From Volvox africanus (Eukaryota > Chlorophyta > Chlorophyceae > Chlamydomonadales > Volvocaceae), in assembly GCA_030268105.1 (NCBI GenBank), contig BSDZ01000078.1, positions 4,937,001 through 5,001,000 of the forward strand: a stretch of 64,000 nucleotides of DNA, read 5' to 3'. The notes under the pieces are model-generated. The model worked only from the letters and a program-made list of their open reading frames with translations. It made no database searches and had not been told where the DNA came from. This document shows positions 12,752-24,800 of this stretch, piece after piece (position 1 is the first letter of the stretch; each line of letters opens with the position of its first letter). Made by a program: the position numbers and the translations under genes.

Positions 12752-15700
12752 ATGGCACGGCTCAAGGTCGTCGTTTTATCTGCTTGTATGCTATTATTTG
12801 GGACCATTAATACATTGACAACAAAATTCCAGGTATCTTGGCCCCAACGGGCCGTCTTATGCGCTTTTGCGGTCAGAGCGGCTGTGTGCAGGGTCGTTGG
12901 CCATAGGCCATCTTTCATTGAACATGATGCTTAATTCGTTTCGTGTACTTTGGCATGATTCTGATAGGCTTACGGTTCTTAAGTGTCTGAGGCCTTAACT
13001 ACCGCCAGGCCTGAAAAGTGCACCTACTTGATGTGCACCTCTCCCCTCTTGCGCCACTTATTAACACAACTCTACGTCTACAAACAGGATTTAGCTGTTG
13101 TGGATCACACTCCTGATGGGAAGCCGCTTGCATTTAACCATCCTGCCGTACAGGCAAGTATGCCAGCACCTGCAGATCTTCCGTGTTTTACTGTCCCCCA
13201 GTTCAGGCACAGGGCGACAGTCCTTGAGATGCGTGAGACCAGGACTTGGATTGTTATTCAGGGCTGTATAACGTTTAATGATGCCTGTGACCGCTGTCTT
13301 CTGGAGTATCCCCAGGCTTACTTAATCCTTACGTTCCTGCCTTAGAGTCCCGAATCAGCTAACGTTGGCTAGGTGGATTCTCGTGCGCTCAACTCGGTAC
13401 TACGCTGTTCTACGTTATTAAGCCACAGACCCCACTAAAACGTGCCCGCACATACGGTCCCTGAATACACACTATCCCTCGCAGTCTGCCTTCATGTTCT
13501 TTGGGGAGATGCTCTGCTTATTGCCCTTCTTCTTTATGGAATGGAGATATGCATCCGCCAAAAGCCGTGTGCGGCGGCGTGCCGAGCTGGAGCGGCTCGG
13601 TCCTGCTTTCCGTCTACGCCGGGTGCTGATATTTGCAATCCCTGCAGCATGCGACGCGGTGGCCACCACCCTGTTGAATGTGGGGCTATTCTACACGTAA
13701 GGGTGGTCACTAACGTCTCGGGTCTTTAGTTGCCTCAAGAGTTTGTGCCTAATCACTAGTAACCCCACGGCGGCGGGCTCCCCGGCCGTTAAGGCAGTGC
13801 GCAGGAGCTGGGGAGGTAGGTGCGACGTATAGGAAGACCTCCAATTGTATGCAGCATTGAAGGATCACATGCCGGTGTCTTTCACACTTTTGGTGCAAAC
13901 AAGCTATGCGGTGCAAATGTTGTACAGTGAAAGTTGCTTCATGACCACACCCTGCTTTCCACTTTCAGCCCTCCTGACTTGTCCTCCTGGCTTGTACTTG
14001 CACAGTTTCTCCTTAAAACTCACAGGCATGTGCCTTTCCTTCTATACAACCCATATCCGAGCTTGATTTCTGTCTGTAATTCTCCTTCGTCACCATATTC
14101 GCCACGCAGCTACGCTTCCACCTACCAAATGCTCCGTGGAACGCTGGTGCTGTTCGCCGGCTTCTTCACAATTACTATCTTGCGCCGTGCCCTGTATGTA
14201 CACCACTGGTTGGGCATGGTGCTAATTACGGGCGGGGCCGCACTTGTGGGCGCCGCCTCGGTACTGTCGCCGGGAAGGCAGGCTGACGGCGTGCCAAGCA
14301 GTCACAGCGGTGCAGGGCCGGCTGGGGCGCCTTCCTTGGCTGGCGTCGTTGGTGGCGATGGGATGAGGCTGGCGTTGGGCGCTCGGCGATTGGCGGTAGG
14401 AGGTTTGTACAGTGTTGGGTGCGGGGATCCGGGGCATTTCTCGCACACAAGCTCATCCTCCTATCGCGCTAGCGGTGCCAAAATGCGCAAGGCTACACAG
14501 CTAGTGCTCATTTACTGCTGGTGGCAATACTCAATGCAGGTCACGGTACTGTGGGCAGGACCAACAACTCGTTTCCAAGTCCAGAATTAAACACGCCCTG
14601 TTTCGTGTTTACCGCGATTTTCCTTGTCTTTGTGGACTACTACCACCACCACCACCTCCTGCACCACCTCCTCCACCACCACCACCGCTTAGCTTTGATC
14701 TTGCACGTTAAGGTGCTTTGTTTTTTGAACCACCCTCCCCGCAGTCCCTGATGTTGGGCGGCGAGCCGGGAGTGGAGGCTGCAGCAGCGCCGCTGTTCGG
14801 AGACTTGTGTGTGGTGGTGGCCCAGGCGTTCACGGCACTACAGGTATGTAGGAGTAAGAGTACTAATACCCGGGCGCTGGAATGTTGGGATAGCCGGCAG
14901 GGAAAGGACGATGGTCGCACGGGTTACAACACGCCGTCAACAAGATCTCTTTAGCATTTCGTCCCCCAACGTACCTCCTCAACCCCAACATCTCTCGGTG
15001 GGTACTTGAGCATCTCCGAATGTTTTTTCAAACTGCGACATGACCTCAGGAGCCTCAACACGGCGTCGATGCGACGATGCATGTTGCGCTAGGGTTGCAC
15101 AAAGTGCGCCACTACAAGTCCGCCTTGCTTGCGAGCCCAAAATTGTTCCTCCTATTGGGCCTTGGGTTCCGTCGCGCAGTTCATCCTCGAGGAGAAGTTT
15201 GTGGCGCAGTACCGCGTGCCGACTCTTCTGGCTGTGGGCCTGGAGGGCATGTGGGGCACCGCCATCTGCACCATCGCGCTGCCCGTGCTGGCGCTCGTGC
15301 GGACGGGGCCGTATCATAGACCCGTCGATTCCGCGGTAGAGGTGAGGAAACCGACCGGTCTCGTCCGCGACCTTACGGACTGTGACTCACACGTCGGGAC
15401 AGCGGAACCCAACCGCGCGGCTTCGCCTTGCGTGTTCGACTGGCCACGCACTTTTGTTCCATGCCCCCTCTGACCAGGTTGGGCTGAGGATTGAGCCAAA
15501 GACGTCGCTAAACCGATGACGAATTCGCTATTAAAACCATCAAACAGTCTTGTGTCAAGAAACCGTGATGAGGCACTGGGCTTCTTGTGCATCTGCGGGC
15601 TGGGTCATCTTCGCGTCTGTTGTGGCCACGTTGTGCGTTCCCTGCAGGCCTTCAAGGAGATTGCGGCGAATGGCCCTCTGGCTGTCTCCATGTTGGTGAC

Positions 15701-18114
15701 TGTGCTCAGTATTGGTTCTTTCAACTTCTTCGGCATCTCAGTGACGAAGGTGGGTCCCGCCTGGAGTAAGGGACCTGGCTAATCCACGACGGGCTGAATC
15801 CCGCAATCCGGCAGGCAGCTGTCTTTAACCGCTCTGAAGGTTGCGGCGCTGAGGAAATACTGTTGGCGGTGGGATGTCGCAATACGCCATTAAGTGAGGG
15901 TGGTGTCTGGCTATTACTACCGGCCAAAGATAGTCGTGATGGTTATGAGGATGAGGATGATGACGACCCATGGCAACAGTTAGCATCACAAATCAGTTAA
16001 CCAGAAGCTTCGTTACCCGCTCAGGTTGCTAGAGCACGCGTGGAGTTTGCTGTTAGGCCATGCCCATGTCCACTGTTGTCTCTCTGCCTGCTGTTGTGAG
16101 CTCGCCCATACCTATCTGCTTCCTCCCGGCCGACGTGGAGCGGCCTTAACCTCGTCCCGCGCCCCCTCCCTCGCAGGCCTTAAGCGGCGCCGCCCGCGCC
16201 ACCATTGACGCTACCCGCACTCTGTTTGTGATGCTGGCTTCCATGTGGCTGGGCTGGGAGCACTTCCTGCCCCTGCAGGTTGTGGGCTTTGCGGTGCTCT
16301 TCGCAGGTGGGTGTGGTAGAGTGTCGGTGCGTCGGCTGAACTTCCATCCCCTCCCATCCATCACCGCCATCGTGCTGGGCCGTGGCGACTTCTTGTAGGT
16401 AGCAGGACCCTTCTTTCAGCTAGTGTTGTTTCGTTTTGGAGTTTTGATTGCTCTTCTTCAAATTCCCTCACTGCATGCCAATCGTCCATCCCCACAGGCA
16501 CCAGTCTCTACAACGAGCTCATCCGTATCTGTCTGCCGCGTACGGCGGAGTTGGAGGCGGTGGAGGAGGCGGACGAGACGTGCAGTGAATGCAGCGGCTA
16601 CGAGAGTGGCGAGGATTCGGAAATCGGCCGGAGAGGAGGCTCTGGCAAAACCGGGGACACAGAGGCGGGTGAGTGACGTTGCAGAGACTGCTTTGCACCG
16701 GTCGGAAGCAGTTAATCTCGCAAATGACAGTTACCTCTCACCCGCAATGGCACGGCCCGCTGGGCTGAGCTATGCTGCGACTTGTCTGGCTGAGTGGATG
16801 CCCATTCGCAGCTGATATAAGCTGGGACGCGGGAAACACGGAGGAACGCTCTTGGGATGGCACCCCGTGGACAGCACGCAGTGGAAACCGCTACCTACTA
16901 ATGCAAAACTCGTGCTTTCCCTGAAAAGTAGTCGCTTTTCATGATCTTCCCTGACAATGTTCTGGTCGATGATACGCACGGACCCCTCCAGGCGACCTCT
17001 CGGAGCCCCTCCTGGCATCGGCAGCCGTCATTGCAGCATCCGGAGGTGCCTCGGGCACCAAGGCCGGAGGGGCATTGTCCTCTGCAGACGTGCTTGCTAG
17101 GTCTGCTGCTGGGCATTCACAACCCCAGGCTGCGACCGTGGGGCGGTCCGCCCTCCGGCGAACAACCCTTGACAGCGTTGACAGCACCGAATACACCATG
17201 GCCAGGTGGGAGGAGGATGAGGAGGCATGGGGCTTACAAAGAGCTGAGCAATCTGGGGAGAAGAGTAAATGAGATGTGGAAGCGGGTGCAAGATGCTACG
17301 CAAGCCGTGTCCGCGCTTAGTCCCCATCCTCTTCCTGTTCCTTGGACTCGCCCACTCACTCTCCGTTTACGTAGATCCATGAGGCTGGGCCACTCAACAC
17401 TGATGCCGCACGCACTTGACGCCGACACGGACGATGCCGCCACGGAGAGCGAGGGCCCGACCGGGTACAGCCCCGGCATGAGCTTCGGGTCGGGCCACAC
17501 GGGGGGCATCTTGTCGCAACCTAACATACCTGAAGGTGCGTGCTAATAGGTTTATACGTGACAAAGGGATCGAGGGTTACGTGGAGCCCGGCTGATACCC
17601 ACGAAAACATGGTAACATGTAAATCCCGTTCCCGAAGATATCAACGGGAGTCACTTGTCAGGGCGGCGAGTTGGCCAGCGATGTGATGGGCCTGTGTGTC
17701 CCTGGCCAACCATGCCAGCAGAAATTGCCTTAGGTCTTACCGAGCCCAGAATCCGTCTTCCATTAGGTTGGTTTGGTTGGTTGCATGTATAGGAAAACAG
17801 TTGTCCTTGGCGGGTTCATGTTCAGCTGCTTGTTTCTTGTGCACTTCGTTGTCTACTTCCCCTCCCTCTTTCATGTACTCGGAACGATTTCTGCCCAACA
17901 CCTTCTGGCCAATTGTGCGGTTTCAGGGGAGGAAGAGGGCGAGCTAGTGGGCGCTATGTCGGGCTTGGATGTCTATGACGGTGTCAGCGGCGGCGATGAC
18001 GGCGCTCAAGGCGGCACTCGCCACCGTGGCGGTGGCCCACGTGTAAGCATTGCGATTGGGCCACACGGAATGCTTTCGGGCGGTGTCGGGCGGGGCGCCA
18101 CAGGCCGTCGTTAG
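12752..18114 (+). CDS. SLC35F6-like drug/metabolite-superfamily transporter
   Basis: Multi-pass membrane protein of the SLC35F6 (C2orf18-like) branch of the nucleotide-sugar/drug-metabolite transporters; the substrate is unknown. Twelve exons with consistent phases: 12752-12832, 13088-13153, 13485-13696, 14110-14395, 14745-14843, 15180-15341, 15648-15749, 16177-16306, 16498-16668, 16992-17205, 17375-17535 and 17927-18114; 623 aa. The family is shown by MARLKVVVLSACMLLFGTIN in helix 1, FNHPAVQ then MFFGEMLCLLPFF, the block AACDAVATTLLNVGLFYTYA with TYQMLRGTLVLFAG, the ILEEKFV segment, and ARATIDATRTLFVMLASMWL. Human members are about 370 aa. Here an extra roughly 200 residues after the last helix (exons 9-12) are acidic and Ser/Gly-rich, probably disordered cytosolic tail. 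Intron 2 appears to use a GC donor (CAG/GCAAGT), because the nearby GT would shift the frame. Confidence 0.9.
14636..14690. repeat. CCA/CCT triplet repeat in intron 4
   Basis: Imperfect CCACCACCACCT triplets within intron 4 (14396-14744) of the SLC35F6-like gene, just upstream of the acceptor. Pyrimidine-rich microsatellite; no coding role is supported. Confidence 0.85.
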
Positions 18115-21100
18115 CCGGCATGGTGCCCTGGGAAAGGGAAGATATATAAGGCCCTCAACGTTTCGTCAGGGTGGCTCGCAGGTTAGCCTGGCCAGATGGC
18201 ACTGGACCTCGGCAGTAGAGCCTAAAGGCTTTCTAGTCCCGCAATGCACCAGGCCGATCTTATGCACTGATTCCATTCGCGGCGTCTTAGGTTTGTTGCT
18301 GCTCCAGCCCATACCCCTACAGTGAGTGGCTCAAGTACCGTATTGTGTCAGCGATCCTGGTTTGCTCTCTTTCGTTCTCATTAGCATTAGTGGTTGCTGC
18401 GTGGGTTATTATGGCCACTAGGGCACACAACACATGGTAGGCGATGCGCCCCATGGATGCCCAGCCGAGGAAAGATGGGTCTGTGGGTATAGAAAATGTA
18501 AGGACCTAAGGCCACGCATTCTAAGTCAAGTATTAGAGATGTTATGTTATGACAGCGGGCTCCGGACAAAGTTAATAAGAGTAGCGCCATCGGGCATATC
18601 GCTGGGAGATGTGCCTGAACATCAGCGTATTGAGTGAGGTCCCGGTGTTGTTAACCCTTTCCACGGCCGGCGACACAAGGTGGGGCATCAAGTAAGCTGC
18701 AGGGCTGTAGAAGATATGGATGGCCGAACTAGACAGGTTCAACTAGACAACTAGAAAGGACGGAGCCCTTTGCGTCCGTACTGAGGGGTTCTGGGGAAGG
18801 GGTTTGGGCAGCAGGTGCTTCAGTGGCTGAAGGCCACCACCCTGTACCTACATGGTTGGGTGATTTTAAGCACCGTAAGCAAATGAGGCCCGAGCACTTA
18901 CTAATTAAGGCGCGAAGCTTTGGCATGGAGGTGTTGGCTTGCCAAATCGTTGTGGAGACATCGTGCGCTTCTTGTGCTTGCACGGCGGCCATGTGATTTA
19001 TTTAGCCAACTTGCGATGTAGAGTATGCTTAGATGCGCGGAAATGCATTTGGGTGAGTTTGTCCCAAACATGCTGCCGGTGGGAGACTTATCAAGCACGT
19101 GTAAGTGTGCACGAATTTGCAAGAATGAACCCTGCACAAATAGAGAAGCTTATAGTAAGCAAATCAGCGCAAACGAGCGTCCTTGTGATGACATGCTTTT
19201 CAGACGTTTTGGCAACAGCTTGTAGGTCGTTGTTCCTTTATCGATTTTCTGATGACATGTGATCTAAATCATCCACTTACAGTATCTATCATATGCCCCA
19301 AAGCTGCCCTATTGTTGCACCAGACCTGGCTCCATGGCTCGCCACTGATACAAACACGCAGAGAGAGACAGGGCATCGCAGGGACATTGGCAATGCCTGG
19401 GGGGGTCCCCTGCCTCATCCAAAGCCACTCCATGAATGGCCTCCGTCCTAAGTTCTTTATCCCGATAGGACGCCCAAGAACAGGACTCCAAGAACGGTTT
19501 GAGGGTGTGTGCCATTCTACATCAAGACGCCTTGCACAATCTTCCTCAATTGTGTTGCTCAACCCAGGCATGAATGCGGTTGAGAGTTGCACTTGGCTGA
19601 CATGACGTCTGGCAAGTGTTGATACCGTTGCTGAACCAACAGCCAGGAGGAGCTGATATCCTGACAAGCAATGTCACGACATGCACATGGAAATCGTACA
19701 TAATGAGTATGTCCGGTACCATGCTATGTCGCGACAGCATCTGCAAGAGATGGTTCATGCCAGGAGTGAGGCAGGGTGCAATGAGGGCGGTATCCTGTCG
19801 AACGATTTGCAGGATATTACGAATATATGACTGAACCGTGAGATAGCGGGTTTATTCCAATGGCAGGCGCCGAAGTACCAGTGCAAATGGTGCACAGTGC
19901 ATATGTAATAAAGTGCTCTCATTCTCGCCCATTGCACTCCTCACACCGTTTAATAGGCGATATGTCCGCATTGACTATTAGGGTCCTGAGGCGCCGCCAG
20001 TGGAATAATTAAGGTTATCTGAGGGGATGGATGCCCTGGGGGGGGGCAAAGCTCAACCCCCTTAGCAGGTAGCCTAGCAGCCAACGCTGATAGGCCACCA
20101 AGGCCCTATCAGATTCGGCTGCTAAGGCGGCCCATCTGCCTGCTAGGGTTGTTAGGTCAGGATAAGGGCCTGCTAACTGCAGGCTATTATCCTGCGATGC
20201 CAGAGTTTGCGGCTAGCCTAGCTGGGTCGGCCTGCTAGGCTAACAGAGCGTATCCGGAAAAAACCTCATGATTTACACGGTCTATCATGGTACGTGGGCC
20301 GGTCATTGAGGTCGACCTGGCCTTGGTGGGTAAAAACTAGTAATAAACGAACCTCCATCGAGGGTGCACTTCTATCGCTGGTGCTGCTGCCGATTTTGGC
20401 GCGAGCTGTGGTACTTGCGTTCCTAGGCTGCATGGAATGTATTACCACTGATCCAAAGAGAATTTAAGGTCGGTTGTGCGGGATGGTTTTCGTAGCTCTG
20501 GACGGCTCAGGTCAGTCGCGAGTTTGGTGGACACCTGTTGAGATGGTCACGAAGGAGAAGCGATCCTAAGCGGTCGCTTTGCGATGACATGATATAATGG
20601 CAGCCAAGCGATGTGGCTGAGATTTAGACATCACAGCCGCATCTGACGCGTTTGCGCAGGGTAGGATGCAATCAAGTATCAGTTTGCCGTTAGTGCGCCG
20701 CCGCGGAAAGCGACACCGAGCATCCAAGCGACTTGCTTTCCAGTCTGGCCATGACACGCGTAAAATGAAGTCAGCGGTGTAAGGATGCTTTGGTAACTAA
20801 AGGTGCCACACTTGATACGCCTTCGGCTTCAGCTTCGTTCGGCAGGGTGCGGTAGCTCAGTAACCTTGCTACCTAGGTCGATTTCTTCCTCGTGGCCAAG
20901 TGCTCCCTTGTCAAAGATACACCCACGTTTTATACCTACAAAACGTTTGCTTCAGGCGGTCACAATCAATAGTCGCTTCTCCCGTTCGCGCGCTCGTATA
21001 CGATTATCGGAACATGTCGTACCAAGTGACGCCAGCTCAGTGAGAAATGGATAAAAACGCACATTAAGCTGAATGCCGTCTTTGTAAGAAGCTTTAAAGA

Positions 21101-21836
21101 AAATTAGATCGGTTGTTGTCCCTTGTGTGCCCTGTGGTGCAAGGAAGTGCGCTGGTGCACTGGAATACTGTGGGCGACACCAAGACATCCAGAAACTCTG
21201 CTTCGTGCGGGCTTGTTTCAAAGGCGAAAAGTCAGGAGGTAGGTCATCTCACCCGTTGCAACATGTCTTCTGGGCGCTGCCGGAGCTGCATTCCTGAACT
21301 CACGTTTCCTATCTGTCAGTATGCGGCCGCCGCTTGCGAAAAGCAACGACGCACAAATATTGCTAAGAGTATCATTTTTAGAATTTATTTATGCAAGGTG
21401 CCAGTTGGCATCATCACGCATAGGAGCTAATAGAGCGGGTCGCCCCGTGGGTCTTCTTGGAAAAACTCTCGTGCGCCGAGCTGCATTACATCGTAATCAA
21501 TGATGCCCGGCAGAAGGAAGTATAATTGTTAAGAAATAAAACCAGCGGGAGCGAAACGGTGTGTTAGCCGTGTTGGCGTACCATCTGTCGCATGGGTAGT
21601 TGGCGGCCGAACCCACCTCGCTTAACATACTTGGCTGCGATGACGCAGCTTCTTCACGGCAATTTTCCTTCTTATGTTGCATTTAGCTTACTTACATGAT
21701 TAGCTTACACTGCATCCACCACACATGGCGTCGGGTGATGCCGGCGGCTTGTGCACCGGATTATTGTGGAGTTCAGAGGCCCGCCCAGATAATTCAAGGG
21801 GTAGTTGAGACTCCACGACGCATTTTCTTCTCAAGA
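18115..21836. other. Gene-poor interval with hairpin cluster
   Basis: About 3.7 kb from the stop of the SLC35F6-like gene to the start of the unknown gene. The first part should include the 3' UTR. I see no exon with good splice sites, coding composition or family similarity. The only clear structure is the hairpin cluster at 20058-20244. Confidence 0.5.
20058..20244. repeat. Cluster of three stem-loops rich in GCTAGGC/GCAGCC words
   Basis: Three successive inverted repeats. (1) Arms at about 20073-20095 and 20104-20127: AGCAGCC...CTGATAGG pairs with CCTATCAG...GGCTGCT around a short loop, and weaker pairing extends outward to about 20060 and 20155. (2) 20159-20173 with 20177-20193: AGGATAA..GCCTGC against its complement with a 3-nt loop. 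(3) TAGCCTAGC at 20214-20222 with GCTAGGCTA at 20234-20242. The cluster may be a small-RNA precursor, a MITE-like element or a structured 3' region; no choice can be made from sequence alone. Confidence 0.7.
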
Positions 21837-24800
21837 ATGAAGGGTGACAACGGTGTGCGCTCTGGAAAGGCAGCAGCCGGTGGCGACGCCGCGGCGGTGG
21901 GGCCTCCAGCTTCCGTTTCCTACCTGACGGCGTCACTCCGGGAAGTGGCTTCGGAGCCGGGCGCGACTCTTCGCAACCCCACACCGGAGGGCGTGTCCGA
22001 CGAACAGGCATTCCGAGGGGTGAGAGGGGCGCGGCAGTAGAGACGGTAGAGACAGGGAAGCGCGGAAAAGGCGGAACAGCAGCGGCAAGTGAATTTTAAG
22101 AAGACTGGATCAAGGCATGATTCGCGAATAGAAGTGTATAAATAAAATGAGAAATAATTTTCTTAAATTACAATCCCAATTTGCAAGCGACGAGTCAGTC
22201 GTTTCTTAAGTGCAGCCTTCCGTGATCTTAGGACATCTTAGGATTCCGTACGAGCTATAATACGATTGGAACAACGATTTCGACGGTTAAGAGATTCCCG
22301 CGTTTTTTAACAAATTCGTTTCAGGAAGGAAAGAATGTATAGGTGGAAAGTTTTAAAAAAGATCCCGCCAAACCTTATGCCTTCGTGCTGATAAGGACCG
22401 GATGTAGCAACTTCAATTTGACATGCGTTAGATTGCTGTAAAGATTGATCTATGGCTAGGTTTACTCATACCAGATATGCTAGGTCGCGCCAAGGATTAT
22501 GAGTCCGTGATGTTCTTTTGCTGTACGAAGCCGTTAACGGTCATCCGTGCGGCGCGACTCGGCAGACTTGACTAATTTTGACATCTATATACAACTAAAA
22601 TACAACTGAATATTTTCCTTCCTAAGTAGTTTTGAAGAATTTGTAATGTGTAAAATGAAGACTGTCATGGCCGTCTATTCCGCAGCCCCCCGGAGTCCCT
22701 CTCATCCCGGCAAACCCCGCCGCGGACCCGGCAACCCATAACCTCATCGTGGCGCCCGGGCCTAGCCCTGGTCAGGTCGATGTAGTGGAAGAGGTGTGTG
22801 TTTCTGCACGGGTATTGCACTAGCAATTTTGTAGTTATTTTTTATCCAGCTTGGGGGATCAAAGCTGTAACTTTTACTGTTGTAATTCAACTTCAATTGT
22901 TTTGGGGGTCCTGGTGTTTTCAAGCTAGCATATTATAAAATATCCGCAACAGTCTTCCTTACCTTGCCACTATGATGGATGGTGCCATGCTGTGCTGGCT
23001 GCTGCGCACGTGGGGCGTGGGTGCCAGGTGGATGTGATGGCGCCCGGGAAGGGTGGCATGGAGCTGGCGGAGGCGCTATTGCAGGTCGGGTTACTAAACA
23101 CCTTAATTTGTCCGGTTGGACCGATGAAGTATCTTAGTGCATCCACCAAGCTGCTTTTGGGAAGTTGTAACACACTAGTGGGGTCTGCCGGAATGACGTG
23201 ATTGCACGATAGGAGGAATGAAAGGCATGGACACCTGGAAACGTTAGCATTAGCCCCGTTTCATTCCCCATCCATTCCCCATTTCCAACGGGACTGTTAA
23301 CAGCATGCTGATCTGTGCCTGCCGTTGCCCTCATCTGATCATCTGACGAAGTAATACGACATGAAGTAGTGCACAAACATACCCAGAAAACATTCTTTTA
23401 AGTGTTGTTTTCTGTAACACTCGGCCCTAGGGGCACTTCAAAAACCACTACACCGTGATCTCGCAGGTGCGGGAGAGGACTCCCGGAGCAAAGCTCCATG
23501 GCGATCAACCCCTCCGCGACCCGCTTGCTACGCATGGCTCCGCGGACGAGACCCTGGACAAGAGCCCGGACAACGCCCCATCATCAGGTATCAGCGGGGC
23601 GGTGCAATCTGCCTCTTTGGGAGCGCGAGACGAACCGTGCTCGGAGACGCGGACCAGCCTGCTGCTGCCGGGGGGGACCTCGTCCGCACCGGAGGGCGTG
23701 ACTTCGGCACCTCCCTCTCAGGGCCTAGGCCAGAAAGCCGCCGACGGAGGGGGGGGCACACCACCCGAATCCTCCGGCGTTGTTCCTCTCACCGGCGGAG
23801 GTTCTGCGTCGGCGGCTTCGCCGCCAATGCCTCCAGCTTCCGTTTCCCACCTGACGGCGGCACTCCGGGAAGTGGCTTCGGAGCCAGGCGCGACTCTTCG
23901 CTACCCTACACCGGAGGGCGCGTCCGACGAGAAGGCGTTCCGCGGGGTAAGAGGGGCGCGGCAGTAGAGACGGTAGAGACAGGGAAGCGCGGAAAAGGCG
24001 GAGGGAGGGGTGCTGGGGAGGAGCTTTGTATAGGACCTTCTGGTCGAGGGGCGAGGCCCTTCGCGTGACCGGCAACCAGCTAGTTGCCTTGTTAAGTTGT
24101 GGCGCATTTACATCCGGGAAACACCCTCACCTGTACCTTCACTTTTCGGAAAATGAAACGCGCATCACATGCCAGTGGAGATGCTAGGAAAGGGCGGGTG
24201 CAGCAGCATCACCTTTAGAGACTTTCTGCAAGCTTCCCTTCTCTTGCTGGTCCGCAGCCCCCCGGAGTCCCTCTCATCCCGGCAAACGCCGCCGCGGACC
24301 CGGCAACCCATAACCTCATCGTGGCGCCCGGGCCTAGCCCTGGTCAGGTCGATGTAGTGGAAGAGGTAGATGGGTGGGAAGGCAATTAGGGCATTTCCAT
24401 TCGTATACCTTCCAGCTCTCCCTGGGGCCTGCCAGGCCATGTAATAACCGTCACCGTTTAGACCGCTTCGTCAACGCCTTTCATGGGAGCACTTCCCAAA
24501 GGGCGCCACGTGGCAAACCGCCTGGACAGCCTCCCTAGCTTTCCAATCACGACATCTTGACTGGGATATACGTGGTTTGTGTTGTGTATGTGTATATGTG
24601 ATGAATATCTAATTATAAGAATGTAGGTTTGTATGGATGATATGTTTATGGGATTATGGGGTTTTAGGGTTATAGCAGCCTGCCGTATACCCCCGTGAAG
24701 AGACTCTCCCACGGGAGTCCATAACCAAGCTTAGGGGCTATGTGCACGCAGGTGGATCTGCCCCCGCTGGCCCGGGAGGATGGCTCCCCGGTTTCGGAGG

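Noticed and set aside
19269..19667. Minus-strand frame of 132 codons
   Set aside because: No recognisable motif and no splice-consistent partners; could be chance in a gap of 3.7 kb.
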